DNA from: Salinisphaera sp. G21_0
GTDB lineage: Bacteria; Pseudomonadota; Gammaproteobacteria; Pseudomonadales; Endozoicomonadaceae
Reading direction: 5' to 3'
NCBI RefSeq assembly: GCF_017744115.1
Contig: NZ_JAGHQW010000020.1
Coordinates: forward strand, 1-64,000
DNA: 64,000 nt
The notes beneath the pieces were generated by a model. The model had not been told where the DNA came from, made no database searches, and saw nothing but the letters and a program-made list of their open reading frames with translations. Below are positions 50,299 to 59,161 of this stretch, in pieces (position 1 is the stretch's first letter; each line of letters starts with the position of its first letter). The position numbers were made by a program, and so were the translations under genes.

Positions 50299-50482
50299 GC
50301 CAGGAGGCTGACCGAGAATAGCGCCCGTCTAGGCGACCCCGTAACGAGGACGACAGAAAATTGAGGATATAAATTCGGTTTTGTGAGGTGAATAGCGGGG
50401 CTATTTGCCGAACAAAAGCGGATTTTTAGACCAATTTGCTGTCGACGCAGTAGGTCAGTCTATTCTGGGACAGCCTCCTGGC
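50299..50482 (+). mobile_element. 184-bp element with 23-bp terminal inverted repeats after groL
   Basis: The left end GCCAGGAGGCTGACCGAGAATAG (50299-50321, split here as GCCAGGAGGCTG and ACCGAGAATAG) is matched by the right end 50460-50482 in inverse orientation with two mismatches. No gene inside. The inner left 60 bases recur at 42595-42654. It has the shape of a non-autonomous transposable or REP-like element and begins about 20 bases after the groL stop, where a terminator would be expected; the palindromic ends could serve as one. Confidence 0.72.
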
Positions 50483-50664
50483 CTGACTGGGTTACACCGC
50501 AAACGACCACTCACTTATCGAGTGTTTGGTCGTTCCACTTCCAGTAGAAAATAGCATGTCAATTTAACCGATATCCGGTCTGAATCATGACCGGATGCTG
50601 GCCTCTCACTTATGAGAAAGTCGTCACCAGGTTTCAGGTCTGTACTCGCTGGGTTGCTTCGGGA

Positions 50665-50720
50665 ACATCATGGGAAACTTTACGACCATCGACTTTACTA
50701 ACGGGCACCTCAAAAACTGA
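50665..50720 (+). repeat. 56-bp direct repeat, left copy
   Basis: Begins ACATCATGGGAAACTTTACGA and ends CACCTCAAAAACTGA. It matches 53373-53428 in the same orientation, same length, with about nine substitutions. The two copies flank the pair of basic-repeat genes. Confidence 0.75.
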
Positions 50721-50732
50721 ATTAGTAGTCAG

Positions 50733-51800
50733 TTATAATTCACCTGAGTTTCCAGGTAAATTTGCTGACGGGATAGTTTTCTCTTCCGCGATTATAGCTT
50801 GCTTCATGCGCTGTTCCCTTCGGCGCTTCCTACAGTATTCCTTTTGTCGTGCTGCGTAATCAGGATTATTATGATATCGCTCCTTCTGGTACTTCCTCTG
50901 GCGCTCTGCAAAATCGGGATCATTCTGGTAGCGCTCTCTTTGGCGCTGCCTCTCGCGCTCTGCGTAAGTGGGGTTTTTGCGAATCTCCCTTAGGCGCTCC
51001 CTTTCGCGTTTTAGGAAAGCGGGGTTATTGCGAAGTTTTCTTTGGCGCTCCCTTTCGCGATCCCTTATCTTCTGTGCGTAAGCAGGATCATTCTTGTAGC
51101 GATTACTTTTACGTCCAATTGGTAATGAGTGACTTTCGTCAGACTTCTTACCACTTGACCCGGCTAAATTGTCTGATGAATCCATTTCACTCTCTGCAGA
51201 GGCCTGAGCTTGGTATTCGTTAGCATGAAAAGAGTGTTCCGTTGCACACTCAATCTCTGCTGGGGATTTGGGTTGTTGATTCTGTACACTTTCTGGTTGA
51301 GGGTTAATAATTGCAACGGGTGCTGCTGACTCAAAAAAAGCATCGGCAGATTCCAGGTTATACATTTTTTCTGTCGGATGAAGGTTGTTATCAACAACTG
51401 ATGAGCTTTGCAGGGCTAATGGACTTAGACCTAAAATTGACTGGATCGAAAAACGTTCATTATCAGGAATATATTTAGGAGCAGGTTTATCATTCAGTGC
51501 TTCTGTTCTGACTGTTAAGTGAAGTGGTTGATCTTTTATAGTATTGCTGAAAACGATGACTACTGATCTTTTTTTAAAACGATAATCATTAAATGGATTA
51601 TTAAAAGGCAGCGTTAGCTGCTGAAGGTGGTTTTTAGTCATCTCACCAGTACACATGGGGCACAGAGTAGAGTCTGCTTCTTCAACTGCACGGGAGAAGG
51701 CCTGCCCTGATGCACCAGACTCAGAAATAGTAACATCCTGAACAGAAAGAAATTGATCAGAATCTGCTGGTAATTGAAAGTAAGTAATAAGGCTATGCAT
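50733..51800 (-). CDS. Basic 17-18-residue-repeat protein, paralogue B
   Basis: Protein of 355 residues. It starts MHSLITYFQLPADSDQF, has a CPMCTGEM motif near residue 47 (a possible half zinc knuckle not present in the other two), a long low-complexity middle, and from about residue 225 six basic units with cores NDPAYAQK, NNPAFLKR, KNPTYAER, NDPDFAER, NNPDYAAR, followed by RKRRREQRMKQ. The C-terminal tail after the repeats (AIIAEEKTIPSAN) is short. Same likely nuclear or nucleic-acid-related role as paralogue A, by inference only. Confidence 0.8.
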   Translation of the reverse strand: MHSLITYFQLPADSDQFLSVQDVTISESGASGQAFSRAVEEADSTLCPMCTGEMTKNHLQQLTLPFNNPFNDYRFKKRSVVIVFSNTIKDQPLHLTVRTEALNDKPAPKYIPDNERFSIQSILGLSPLALQSSSVVDNNLHPTEKMYNLESADAFFESAAPVAIINPQPESVQNQQPKSPAEIECATEHSFHANEYQAQASAESEMDSSDNLAGSSGKKSDESHSLPIGRKSNRYKNDPAYAQKIRDRERERQRKLRNNPAFLKRERERLREIRKNPTYAERERQRQRERYQNDPDFAERQRKYQKERYHNNPDYAARQKEYCRKRRREQRMKQAIIAEEKTIPSANLPGNSGEL

Positions 51801-51833
51801 TGAATTATTGAATAACCGAACTAAAACATAAGA

Positions 51834-52091
51834 TCACGTCCTCTTGTAAAAGTTCCTCCTTGATATTACCCATTCAATATTTATTTGTAACCTTGCATAA
51901 GAATTTGCTAAAGCTATTTCTAATGCGATGTCAAACACTCCGCAAGCTAGCACCTGATGGATGAGGAGGGCAATGACGGTCGTGCAACAGGAAGTGAGGT
52001 TATTGATGGCAGCGTCAAGAATCGCTTCGTAATACCCTGGCCTGGAATTCCAACGGTGCCTCCCCTTGTTCAAAATGGCAGCATAATTCAT
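51834..52091 (-). CDS. Possible small ORF directly after paralogue C
   Basis: 85 codons from an ATG two bases after the stop of the preceding gene (MNYAAILNKGRHRWNSRPGY, then LDAAINNLTSCCTTVIALLI). The tight spacing would allow coupled translation, and the middle is hydrophobic, but no family is recognised and neither of the other paralogues has such a partner. It may be chance or a relic. Confidence 0.3.
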   Translation of the reverse strand: MNYAAILNKGRHRWNSRPGYYEAILDAAINNLTSCCTTVIALLIHQVLACGVFDIALEIALANSYARLQINIEWVISRRNFYKRT

Positions 52092-52093
52092 GA

Positions 52094-53224
52094 TTAAATG
52101 GTGGGATTGGTATATGCGATAGCTACGCAAGAGGGGTCTTTGTGAAGCTCGCTACGGCGCTTCCTCCGGTATTCCCTAAGGTACTCTCTCTGGCGCTCCC
52201 TTTTGAGTATCTTATCGCTCTCGAGCTTGGCAGGATCTTTCATACGCTCCTTCATGCGCTCCTTCATGCGCTTTTTCATGCGTTCTGAGTAACCGGGATC
52301 ATTCTGGCAACGCTTCCGCATGTTCTCCCTCATGCGCTTCCTGGTGCGTTCTGCGTAATCGGGATCATTCTTGTAACGCTCCCTCTGCTGCCTGTTTTTG
52401 CGTTCAACATAAACGGGATCTTTGAGACGCTCCCTTTGGCGCTCCCTTATGCGTTCTGCGTAATCGGGATCATTGCGGTAACGCTCCCTTTGTTTCTCAT
52501 TCTGGCGCTCTGCATAAGCGGGATCGTTCCGATAAGGCCTCTTTCTTTGGCATACCCTGCTGCGCTTTGAGTGATCAGGATAATTCTGATAGCACTTTTG
52601 GTGCTCAACTGCTGAATTGTTATCACTAACATCTTCTACTGCCTGGGGCGTTTGATTATCAATTGTCGTCTGGTTCTGGTTTTGCAGGTTAACTACAGTA
52701 ACAGGCTCTGAATTTTGTGGGTTAGAGAGTATGTCAGGAAGATTAGTAAACTGATAATCCGGGGCAGAATGGCTCGGTGGCATTGGCTCGTTAACCTCAA
52801 GCTCGCTCCCCAATATGCATAGCAGCTGAGCAAAGGGGGTGTCTGGCGTTGAAGGTAGCGCATCCTCTAAGTGGGTAGTGTCAGAATGACAAAAAGAATA
52901 TTCATTTAGCCCTGACTGTGTAACCTCAGAAATATCAGTTCTATGAGGGGCTTCCTGATCGGCATGAGTTGGAAATGCAATATTATATTTATTCAATGAA
53001 CCAAATGGATCAGGGTTATTGTTGTGTCTGTCTGATTGACTATGGTAAACATGAAAAGGAGCGCTCAGCACCTGAACAGGTATCCCTTGATACGTCGGCT
53101 GTTGTTCATTTTGGGTATCTTGGCGCATTGGTTCTTGTGAGCTCGAATAAGGCTCGCCAGATGAACTCGAATAAGGCTCGCTAAAAGCAACCTCGAATGG
53201 AAGTAATTGAGTAAAGTGATCCAT
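52094..53224 (-). CDS. Basic 17-18-residue-repeat protein, paralogue C
   Basis: Protein of 376 residues. The N-terminal region contains a short duplicated EPYSSSxE motif (two copies near residues 17-32) and the VQVLSAPFHVYHSQSDRH block shared with paralogue A. From about residue 225 come five to six basic units with cores NDPAYAER, NDPDYAER, KDPVYVER, NDPDYAER, NDPGYSER, ending in a KERMKERMKDP run and YLREYRRKRRSEL. The strong sequence conservation of the repeats on the DNA level suggests recent internal duplication. Confidence 0.8.
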   Translation of the reverse strand: MDHFTQLLPFEVAFSEPYSSSSGEPYSSSQEPMRQDTQNEQQPTYQGIPVQVLSAPFHVYHSQSDRHNNNPDPFGSLNKYNIAFPTHADQEAPHRTDISEVTQSGLNEYSFCHSDTTHLEDALPSTPDTPFAQLLCILGSELEVNEPMPPSHSAPDYQFTNLPDILSNPQNSEPVTVVNLQNQNQTTIDNQTPQAVEDVSDNNSAVEHQKCYQNYPDHSKRSRVCQRKRPYRNDPAYAERQNEKQRERYRNDPDYAERIRERQRERLKDPVYVERKNRQQRERYKNDPDYAERTRKRMRENMRKRCQNDPGYSERMKKRMKERMKERMKDPAKLESDKILKRERQREYLREYRRKRRSELHKDPSCVAIAYTNPTI

Positions 53225-53372
53225 TGAATTATCAAATTATTGAATTCCAGTTTAAGACATTTTCTTTTTGCATTAGTTTCTCTTGCAAACACTTTATCTA
53301 ATAATTATTTCAGCCAAATATAATTATTTGTTATAGCTATTAGTAATATTTTCAATGCGGATGGCTTCTTTC

Positions 53373-53428
53373 ACATCGTGGGAAACTTTACGATCATCGA
53401 TCTTGCTTATGTACACCTCAAAAACTGA
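53373..53428 (+). repeat. 56-bp direct repeat, right copy
   Basis: Begins ACATCGTGGGAAACTTTACGA; partner of 50665-50720. It lies upstream of paralogue C, whereas the left copy lies downstream of paralogue B, so the repeats bound the two-gene block rather than belonging to each gene. Confidence 0.75.
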
Positions 53429-53505
53429 GGTGCCGTATTAAGGAATGTTGTGATGCAGAGTAATAGCTAGTATCAGGTATCAGTACCACGTAAACGTGGG
53501 CTTTT

Positions 53506-54915
53506 TTATCGGACCTTAATCGATTTAATGCGATGGAGCTTAATAGGCATTGTGATGCTGCCCCCTGCAGATCGCACCTTCAGTAACAGTCTTTCGCGTT
53601 CGACGCCAAGCAGTTCTCCGCTGAAACGTTTCGACGGTTCGACATAAACCTCTAACCAGGCACCAATATGATTTGGTAACTCATAGATTGGAATGTCCCT
53701 GGACTGCTGGTTCAGTAATTCCGGTTCCTGATTGGTTGCAGGCAGTTCATCAACAAAGAAGTAGGTTTTGGATGCTTCTCCATGGGCGGGCTGAGACTGC
53801 CACTCCTTCTTGACCTTTGGATTGGTATTCCTGGAAGAGGGTTCCGTCATGTTCATATCATCTGAATCCCCTGCCGGGCCAAATTGCTCCGGGGTGATGA
53901 TTTCAAAGGGAGAAACGGGGCTGTTGTTCACCAGCAGAGTGAGACTAAATGATGAAACCCAGAGCTCAGTGTCATAGACAGAAAGGGCCTGAGGATGGAA
54001 GTTGGGGGGGAAATGCGCTTTGATGGTCACTGTGTCAGGATTTTTCAGAAAGTTGATGTAGGCATTTTTCATCGCATCATTAGGAACAATGCCTGCTTTA
54101 TAGAAGTAAAAGCTGTCTGGAAGATTGGTTAGACGGTTAATGTATGCGTCTTTGGAAATACCTGAGCTATTAGCACAATGCTGGCTGCTCATCCTGATCA
54201 GGCCCTCGTCCTGATAGGTCAGTTCAGCATTGCTCAGGGAGGGTACTTGCATAAAGTCTTTGATAACGAGAGACCCTTTTTTGTAAAAGCTTGCCTGTAG
54301 TGATGCCTTGTATAGATTTGTGGCGCTGATACCAAATCGAACAAACATTTTCTGATTTTCCGGGGTATATTTATATTCCCAGAAATGTCTGTCAATAAGT
54401 GTATCAATGCCCATCTGTTGAAATTCATTCAGGCCGATAATATATTCAATACCACAGGTAGGTTCTACTATGCTGCTCAGCTCTTGTTTGAGTCGTAACT
54501 GGCGTTGATCATTGAAAAAGGTATAAAACTCTTCATTACCCTTCAGTGGCAGTTGAATTCCATCATACTGGACGCGCAGGGAGTCAGGCAGCTCTGAGAG
54601 TTCTCCATCGCTGACATCATATACTGTCTTCATCATTGTCAAAATGCTTGGGAAAACAACGGTTAATCTTTTTATAGTAATTGGACTTTTGAGTATTTTC
54701 TTAGGTGTTAATGTTATTTTTGTTATTGATACTTCGCCAGTTATGTGAACATTAACTGAGCCAAATTCAACCTTTGCGTAATCAGATATTCCAGGTTTGT
54801 ATTTGTCTATTGCTTTTATTAATTGGGTTTCAGCATAAAATTTAAATCCAAACCATGCTGCCGGGCCAACAAAAAAAACAGGTATAAAGAATAATTTGAT
54901 CAAGGCATTAATCAT
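53506..54915 (-). CDS. Membrane-anchored protein of unknown function
   Basis: Protein of 469 residues with one N-terminal transmembrane helix (residues about 7-27, KLFFIPVFFVGPAAWFGFKF) and a large, probably periplasmic remainder. Residues 45-110 (VEFGSVNVHITGEVSITKIT, then SPITIKRLTVVFPSIL) recall the beta-rich start of AsmA/DUF945-like proteins, but this is weak. A Pro/Asn-rich linker (about 355-410) leads to a small C-terminal beta domain (GAWLEVYVEPSKRFSGELLG, then RLLLKVRSAGGSITMPIKL). No catalytic motif found. Confidence 0.65.
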   Translation of the reverse strand: MINALIKLFFIPVFFVGPAAWFGFKFYAETQLIKAIDKYKPGISDYAKVEFGSVNVHITGEVSITKITLTPKKILKSPITIKRLTVVFPSILTMMKTVYDVSDGELSELPDSLRVQYDGIQLPLKGNEEFYTFFNDQRQLRLKQELSSIVEPTCGIEYIIGLNEFQQMGIDTLIDRHFWEYKYTPENQKMFVRFGISATNLYKASLQASFYKKGSLVIKDFMQVPSLSNAELTYQDEGLIRMSSQHCANSSGISKDAYINRLTNLPDSFYFYKAGIVPNDAMKNAYINFLKNPDTVTIKAHFPPNFHPQALSVYDTELWVSSFSLTLLVNNSPVSPFEIITPEQFGPAGDSDDMNMTEPSSRNTNPKVKKEWQSQPAHGEASKTYFFVDELPATNQEPELLNQQSRDIPIYELPNHIGAWLEVYVEPSKRFSGELLGVERERLLLKVRSAGGSITMPIKLHRIKSIKVR

Positions 54916-55228
54916 AGGCTTACCTGAATGTGGTATTGCTACGTAAGGTGAATATCTGATGATTATTCACTCCTTTATAAAAATATGTTCTTGATTATTT
55001 TGTTTATCAAGTAATGGATGTTTTATTTCTAATTGGCTGTGTGAGATGCTGAGCAAGTGTCACATTTTGAATTTTTTCTGGCTTATGTATGTTGCTTGTC
55101 AAAAAAACAAGCACTTCTAATGTTTTGTTTTTTCTAATATTGTTATATTCATCGTAAAGGGTTGGCGTTTTAAACTAACTTATTAAAGGACTCTTAACTG
55201 AATCAACGTTGATTGAAAAGGATTTTCT
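54916..55228. other. Divergent AT-rich intergenic region with a small hairpin
   Basis: TGCTTGT (55093-55099) pairs with ACAAGCA (55107-55113). Otherwise AT-rich, no gene; should hold promoters for the membrane-anchored gene and for the OTU-like gene, whose ATG at 55229 follows GAAAAGGATTTTCT. Confidence 0.5.
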
Positions 55229-57193
55229 ATGAACCCTCCAGGCTCGCCGCCATCTGGAACACCCGTTGGTCCTTCAGTACACCCAACTCATCCCGGTGCT
55301 GGAGAAACTGCAGAGACAGGTACAACGTCAACCAGACAGAGAGTCTCTCCTCATCCAGCCGAAAAGCGCATTCCCATAAATGATGACCCTGTCAGGAGTA
55401 GTGGACTACCTGACAATATTCAGCCAGCAAATGCTACTGGAGGTACGTTTTCCCAAAATAGACCGGGGGGGGCAGAAGGAATCAAACGTGATCTGAATAG
55501 GCTTTTGGCCGATCATAAGCCACTGGAACAAGGCTTCCGAAAAAAGGAGGAGATGAAATACATAGATGCATCAATAACTGCACTGGAAAAAATCAAGGAA
55601 GAAATGAATGGCAAATGGGATCTTTCAAATGACGATTTAAAGACTGCATTTATAAAAGCGCATAAGAAGGCCATTAAAAAGCTGAAAGAAAATAAGTCGA
55701 ATGATGTCAAAGTAACCTTTAATTTACCTGATGGGCAACGGGTTCGTTTAATTCCACCTGAGCTGGATGATTTGGATTTATCTGACTTGAAGTCATGGTT
55801 GCAGGGATCTCTGGGGTTAGTAAATGAGCTGAAATCAGAAAAGCAGTCTGCTTATGATGCAGGTCTTATCGAACAGGCAATTACTGATGGTGCGCGGGAA
55901 TTGAATACTCTTCTTTCTCAGCTGGCGCAGACCGGCTCATCCGAGCAAGAGCTTCTGGGCTTCCAGGCTCGCTATCATGCCATACAATACCCGATTATCA
56001 GCCTGTCTTTTGATGGCAGCAGCCAGCATTCTTCCGATAGGCCAGAGCACCGTAGTACTTCCGAGGCAGTGAAGCCAAGTCCTTCCATTAAAATTACCAA
56101 TGATCCTGAGAGGGCATTGACAGTTCCTGACGAGGGGGATTCAGCTTTTGGGGATGAAAGTCTTCTTGACGCTGATCACTTGAAACGGGTTGAAAGAGCC
56201 AGAAAAGCATACAGAGACCTCGGTTATGCCTGGTATCAGCAAGAAAAAAACACCAGTGAAGAAATTCTTGATGACAAAGCGATGTTAATGGCGGAGTTGG
56301 AACAACGTTTACAAGGCAAGCCTGAGAGTGATGATGACTCTGGCGTCTCGGTATCTTCCCGGACCAGCCCGCAACGCTCAAATCCTCGCAGACGTTCTGG
56401 TGATAAATCGGGAGAGCCGTCTTCATCCGCCCGCATGTTACAGGTGAAGGATGATGATGGTGTCGGTTTATTCCGTGCGTTGTTTGCCTGTTATACCGAA
56501 AACAGTGACTGGCAGAATGCGTCGAAAGATCAGGTACGTAAAAAGATAACAGACGAGGCTATGGCTCAACCGATAAAACTGGCCATTGACGTTGCTACCC
56601 ATAAATACCTTGAGCTGGATCCTTACAGCAGTGACGTGATGGACGTTCAAAACCTGTCTCAGCGTGCCGTGGCTCAGAAGATCGAAGCGTTGGACGACCA
56701 AGGGCTTTTAGTCCGGGAAATTTTTGCCAGGGTGATTCTGGATGGAACGTTCTCTGAACACTCTTTCCGTCGTCTTCCAGAGGTGCTGGGTATCACCGAA
56801 TTAATGACCAATAATCCTGATGACCCCTATGCTTTTGAAATGATAGTTTTTTCACAGCTTATTATGAGTGAACTCTGCACGACGCTGGGCGTGCCTGAAT
56901 CCAATGGTAATAAACGAGGATTTCATAGGCTGAATAGAGGCTTTGGTGTGGTGTTAGGCGCTGAAAAAAAGAAGGATGACGATAAGAGAAATAGTGTCAA
57001 AGAAGCTGATAAAGCTTCCGGTTTATCTCCAGCGCGGGAAGATACGAAGGTTATAGCCCCGCCAGAGGGTAGCATGATGCCTGAAACGTCAGGGGATGAC
57101 GCTTCGAGTGCAGTTAGTCAACCACCTCCACCACCTCCGCCCGGGAGTTTTGCTGAATCGTTTGAAGATAAAAAATCTACTGACAGTAGATAG
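55229..57193 (+). CDS. Large effector-like protein with OTU-type motif lacking the nucleophile, and a polyproline tail
   Basis: Protein of 654 residues. Residues 1-80 are Pro/Ser/Thr-rich and disordered, including an in-frame G8 tract (55465-55472, RPGGAEG). Residues 90-260 are helical and charged. Around 400-420, QVKDDDGVGLFRALFACY copies the DGxCLFRAL motif that opens OTU proteases, but the nucleophile position is Gly413 instead of Cys; no HY/HW motif is obvious downstream. The tail has seven consecutive Pro (QPPPPPPPGSF), a profilin/EVH1-type ligand in eukaryotes. No signal peptide. It may be an inactive ubiquitin-binding relative of the OTU protein at 16.7 kb, or a different fold sharing a short motif; effector role is inferred. 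Confidence 0.72.
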   Translation: MNPPGSPPSGTPVGPSVHPTHPGAGETAETGTTSTRQRVSPHPAEKRIPINDDPVRSSGLPDNIQPANATGGTFSQNRPGGAEGIKRDLNRLLADHKPLEQGFRKKEEMKYIDASITALEKIKEEMNGKWDLSNDDLKTAFIKAHKKAIKKLKENKSNDVKVTFNLPDGQRVRLIPPELDDLDLSDLKSWLQGSLGLVNELKSEKQSAYDAGLIEQAITDGARELNTLLSQLAQTGSSEQELLGFQARYHAIQYPIISLSFDGSSQHSSDRPEHRSTSEAVKPSPSIKITNDPERALTVPDEGDSAFGDESLLDADHLKRVERARKAYRDLGYAWYQQEKNTSEEILDDKAMLMAELEQRLQGKPESDDDSGVSVSSRTSPQRSNPRRRSGDKSGEPSSSARMLQVKDDDGVGLFRALFACYTENSDWQNASKDQVRKKITDEAMAQPIKLAIDVATHKYLELDPYSSDVMDVQNLSQRAVAQKIEALDDQGLLVREIFARVILDGTFSEHSFRRLPEVLGITELMTNNPDDPYAFEMIVFSQLIMSELCTTLGVPESNGNKRGFHRLNRGFGVVLGAEKKKDDDKRNSVKEADKASGLSPAREDTKVIAPPEGSMMPETSGDDASSAVSQPPPPPPPGSFAESFEDKKSTDSR

Positions 57194-57204
57194 ACATTCT
57201 TTAG

Positions 57205-57405
57205 CAAAATGGTTTTGCGCCTGTTAAGTCGTCTCCTGTGAATGCAGTGATCACTGATCAGTACCAGCCGCCATTGCCGGTTTTCAGGTTCTACGCCGGA
57301 ATCCCTTTAGCGGCCGGGCCTCTCTGCACTGATGAACCGTTCTTTATTGGTGCAGTGACAGGGTTCACCATTGGCAAATATCACACCGAGGATGGATCAC
57401 GATAA
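57205..57405 (+). pseudogene. Open frame without start, possible gene remnant
   Basis: 67 codons between stops with coding-like content (VFRFYAGIPLAAGPLC, then FIGAVTGFTIGKYHTEDGSR) but no ATG; GTG codons at 57238 and 57247 are possible starts without a good site. FRFYAGIPL resembles the RFYAGxPL motif of GAF domains, yet the following residues do not fit. The rest of the 426-base gap (57194-57619) shows nothing. Confidence 0.3.
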
Positions 57406-57619
57406 AAACCATCCTTGATCTGCCCCTGAGATTGCATCCTCCTTGCTAATTTCTTGTTCATAGATATCCATATCTTCAAACGGAATAACCGCAATAATGA
57501 ATCACCGTTGAACTATTTCCTGGAAAGGATGTCCAGATTGAGAAGCATCCGTATATAAATTGCCAATTTCCCCAGTTAATGAGCAACAGCGTGTGGCTAA
57601 CCAAAACAGGAAAATGTAG

Positions 57620-58312
57620 ATGGAGATAAGCTCTGTTCCTACCAATAATAGTATGAATCGCTGTGTGATTTGTCTGGAAGATTTTACTTCCCTGACCGGC
57701 CATGATGCAGTCCACCTGAATTGTCATCACGTTTTTGGCCGATCGTGCATCATTCGCTGGGGAAGCAACAACCCGACCTGCCCTGCCTGCCGGGCACCCT
57801 TCAACCCCACTCAGATATATGACAGAGATATCACCATAACCGGACGTTTGATCAGAACAGTGCCAGCTGCTGCCTCGTACTTCAGGACTACCTTCCTGGA
57901 CAACCCCTACGCAATTGGCAGCATGGTCTTTACCACTGGAGGTGGGTTGATCCCCACTTTTGCCCGAATCCTTCCTCATAAGCTGAATGCTCCTTGTACG
58001 ATGGCAGGATATTCCATCGGCATAATCGCAGTCAGACCTATTTTAAATGGTTTTGTAATCCCCCCTGGTTATACTCCCCTGTCTCCTATCGAAAATCGTC
58101 ACAGTTTGGCTATTTCCATATGCAAGGGCGGAGCCCTTGGCATTGGCGTTGCCGGCCTTGTCGGCTTCTTTGTTGGTGCCTTGGTACGTTCTGATAATTC
58201 CAGCCTTCTTGCCTCTGCTATTAATTCAGGCGTCCATGGCATGGCCGGGGGGGGGATGGCAGCAGCGTCTAATGGTACAGCAGTTCTTTTAACCAGGTAT
58301 CTGTGCCCGTGA
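57620..58312 (+). CDS. RING-finger membrane protein, possible E3 ubiquitin ligase
   Basis: Protein of 230 residues. N-terminal RING-type zinc module: C15-x2-C18, 16 residues, C35-x-H37, then C43, and C54-x2-C57 (CVICLEDF, LNCHHVFGRSCIIRW, TCPACRAPF). The fifth ligand, usually Cys or His, is Gly40, so one zinc site may be incomplete unless His36 substitutes. From about residue 90 the protein is hydrophobic and Gly-rich (FTTGGGLIPTF, GALGIGVAGLVGFFVGALV, GMAGGGMAAAS), giving two or three membrane segments; a G9 tract at 58247-58255 codes for three Gly. RING proteins with membrane tails ubiquitinate targets at host membranes in several pathogens; the role here is inference. Confidence 0.82.
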   Translation: MEISSVPTNNSMNRCVICLEDFTSLTGHDAVHLNCHHVFGRSCIIRWGSNNPTCPACRAPFNPTQIYDRDITITGRLIRTVPAAASYFRTTFLDNPYAIGSMVFTTGGGLIPTFARILPHKLNAPCTMAGYSIGIIAVRPILNGFVIPPGYTPLSPIENRHSLAISICKGGALGIGVAGLVGFFVGALVRSDNSSLLASAINSGVHGMAGGGMAAASNGTAVLLTRYLCP

Positions 58313-58493
58313 TTCCTCTCCTATTCACTGAGAAAATTGCCCGGAAAGAGGCTTTTTAGTGTTCTGCCCATTACGCAGAGACTCGTTTTATAAGGGCGGA
58401 AAGATCCTGTTCCGGTTTTCTGGATATTGCAAAGGCTGGAGTAAAAGGTAGGATAGCGGTTGGTTGAAAACAATAATCATAGAGGATGTGACC

Positions 58494-59135
58494 ATGAGTA
58501 AGCTATATGGGGTGCCACTGTCACCCATGGTTCGAAAAGTACTGCTGGCTCTCGAAATAAAACAACTTGACTATGAACTGGTGCCGGTTACCCCGTTTAT
58601 GAAACCGGCAGGCTTTGAAAAAATCAGTCCCCTGAAAAAAATTCCTGCCTGGGAAGATGATAAGGTGACGATTGCCGACTCCTCGGTGATCTGTGAGTAC
58701 CTTGAGGACCGTTATCCGGAACAGGCTCTCTACCCAAAGACGCCTGAGGAAAAAGCCAGGGCCCGCTGGTTTGAAGAGTATGCCGATACGGCGATGCTTC
58801 AGGTACTGGGAACGGTCTTTTTTGAGCGGGTTGCCAAGAAGCTGATTAACCAGCCTGCTGACGAAGACAAAGTGCAGGAAGTTTTACAAACCAAACTGCC
58901 AGAGATTTGTGTTTATCTGGAATCTCAGGTTCCGGAAACTGACTTTCTGTTTGGAGCGGAGGTTCAGTTGGCTGATATTGCCCTGGCCAGTCACTTTATT
59001 AATCTTGTCCATGCTGGAGTCCAGATTGACTCTGCTGAGTATCCGGGGCTGTCGGCTTATATTGACCGGATTTTCCAGCATCCAGCCGTGGCGCACCGGA
59101 TTGCAGAAGATAAAAAAGTGTTTGGCGGTAAGTGA
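58494..59135 (+). CDS. Glutathione S-transferase family protein
   Basis: 213 residues from the ATG at 58494 (MSKLYGVPLSPMVRKVLLAL), preceded by GAGGA; an in-frame ATG at 58464 adds ten atypical residues. The N-terminal thioredoxin fold has SPLKKIPAWEDD with the conserved cis-Pro and the glutathione-binding DSSVICEYLEDRYPEQ; the C-terminal helical domain has LADIALASHFINL. No cysteine at the active site, so a Ser/Tyr-type or non-catalytic GST (for example stringent-starvation-protein-like) is possible. Confidence 0.88.
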   Translation: MSKLYGVPLSPMVRKVLLALEIKQLDYELVPVTPFMKPAGFEKISPLKKIPAWEDDKVTIADSSVICEYLEDRYPEQALYPKTPEEKARARWFEEYADTAMLQVLGTVFFERVAKKLINQPADEDKVQEVLQTKLPEICVYLESQVPETDFLFGAEVQLADIALASHFINLVHAGVQIDSAEYPGLSAYIDRIFQHPAVAHRIAEDKKVFGGK

Positions 59136-59161
59136 TTGCGGGATTAAAAAGTTTTATTTTT

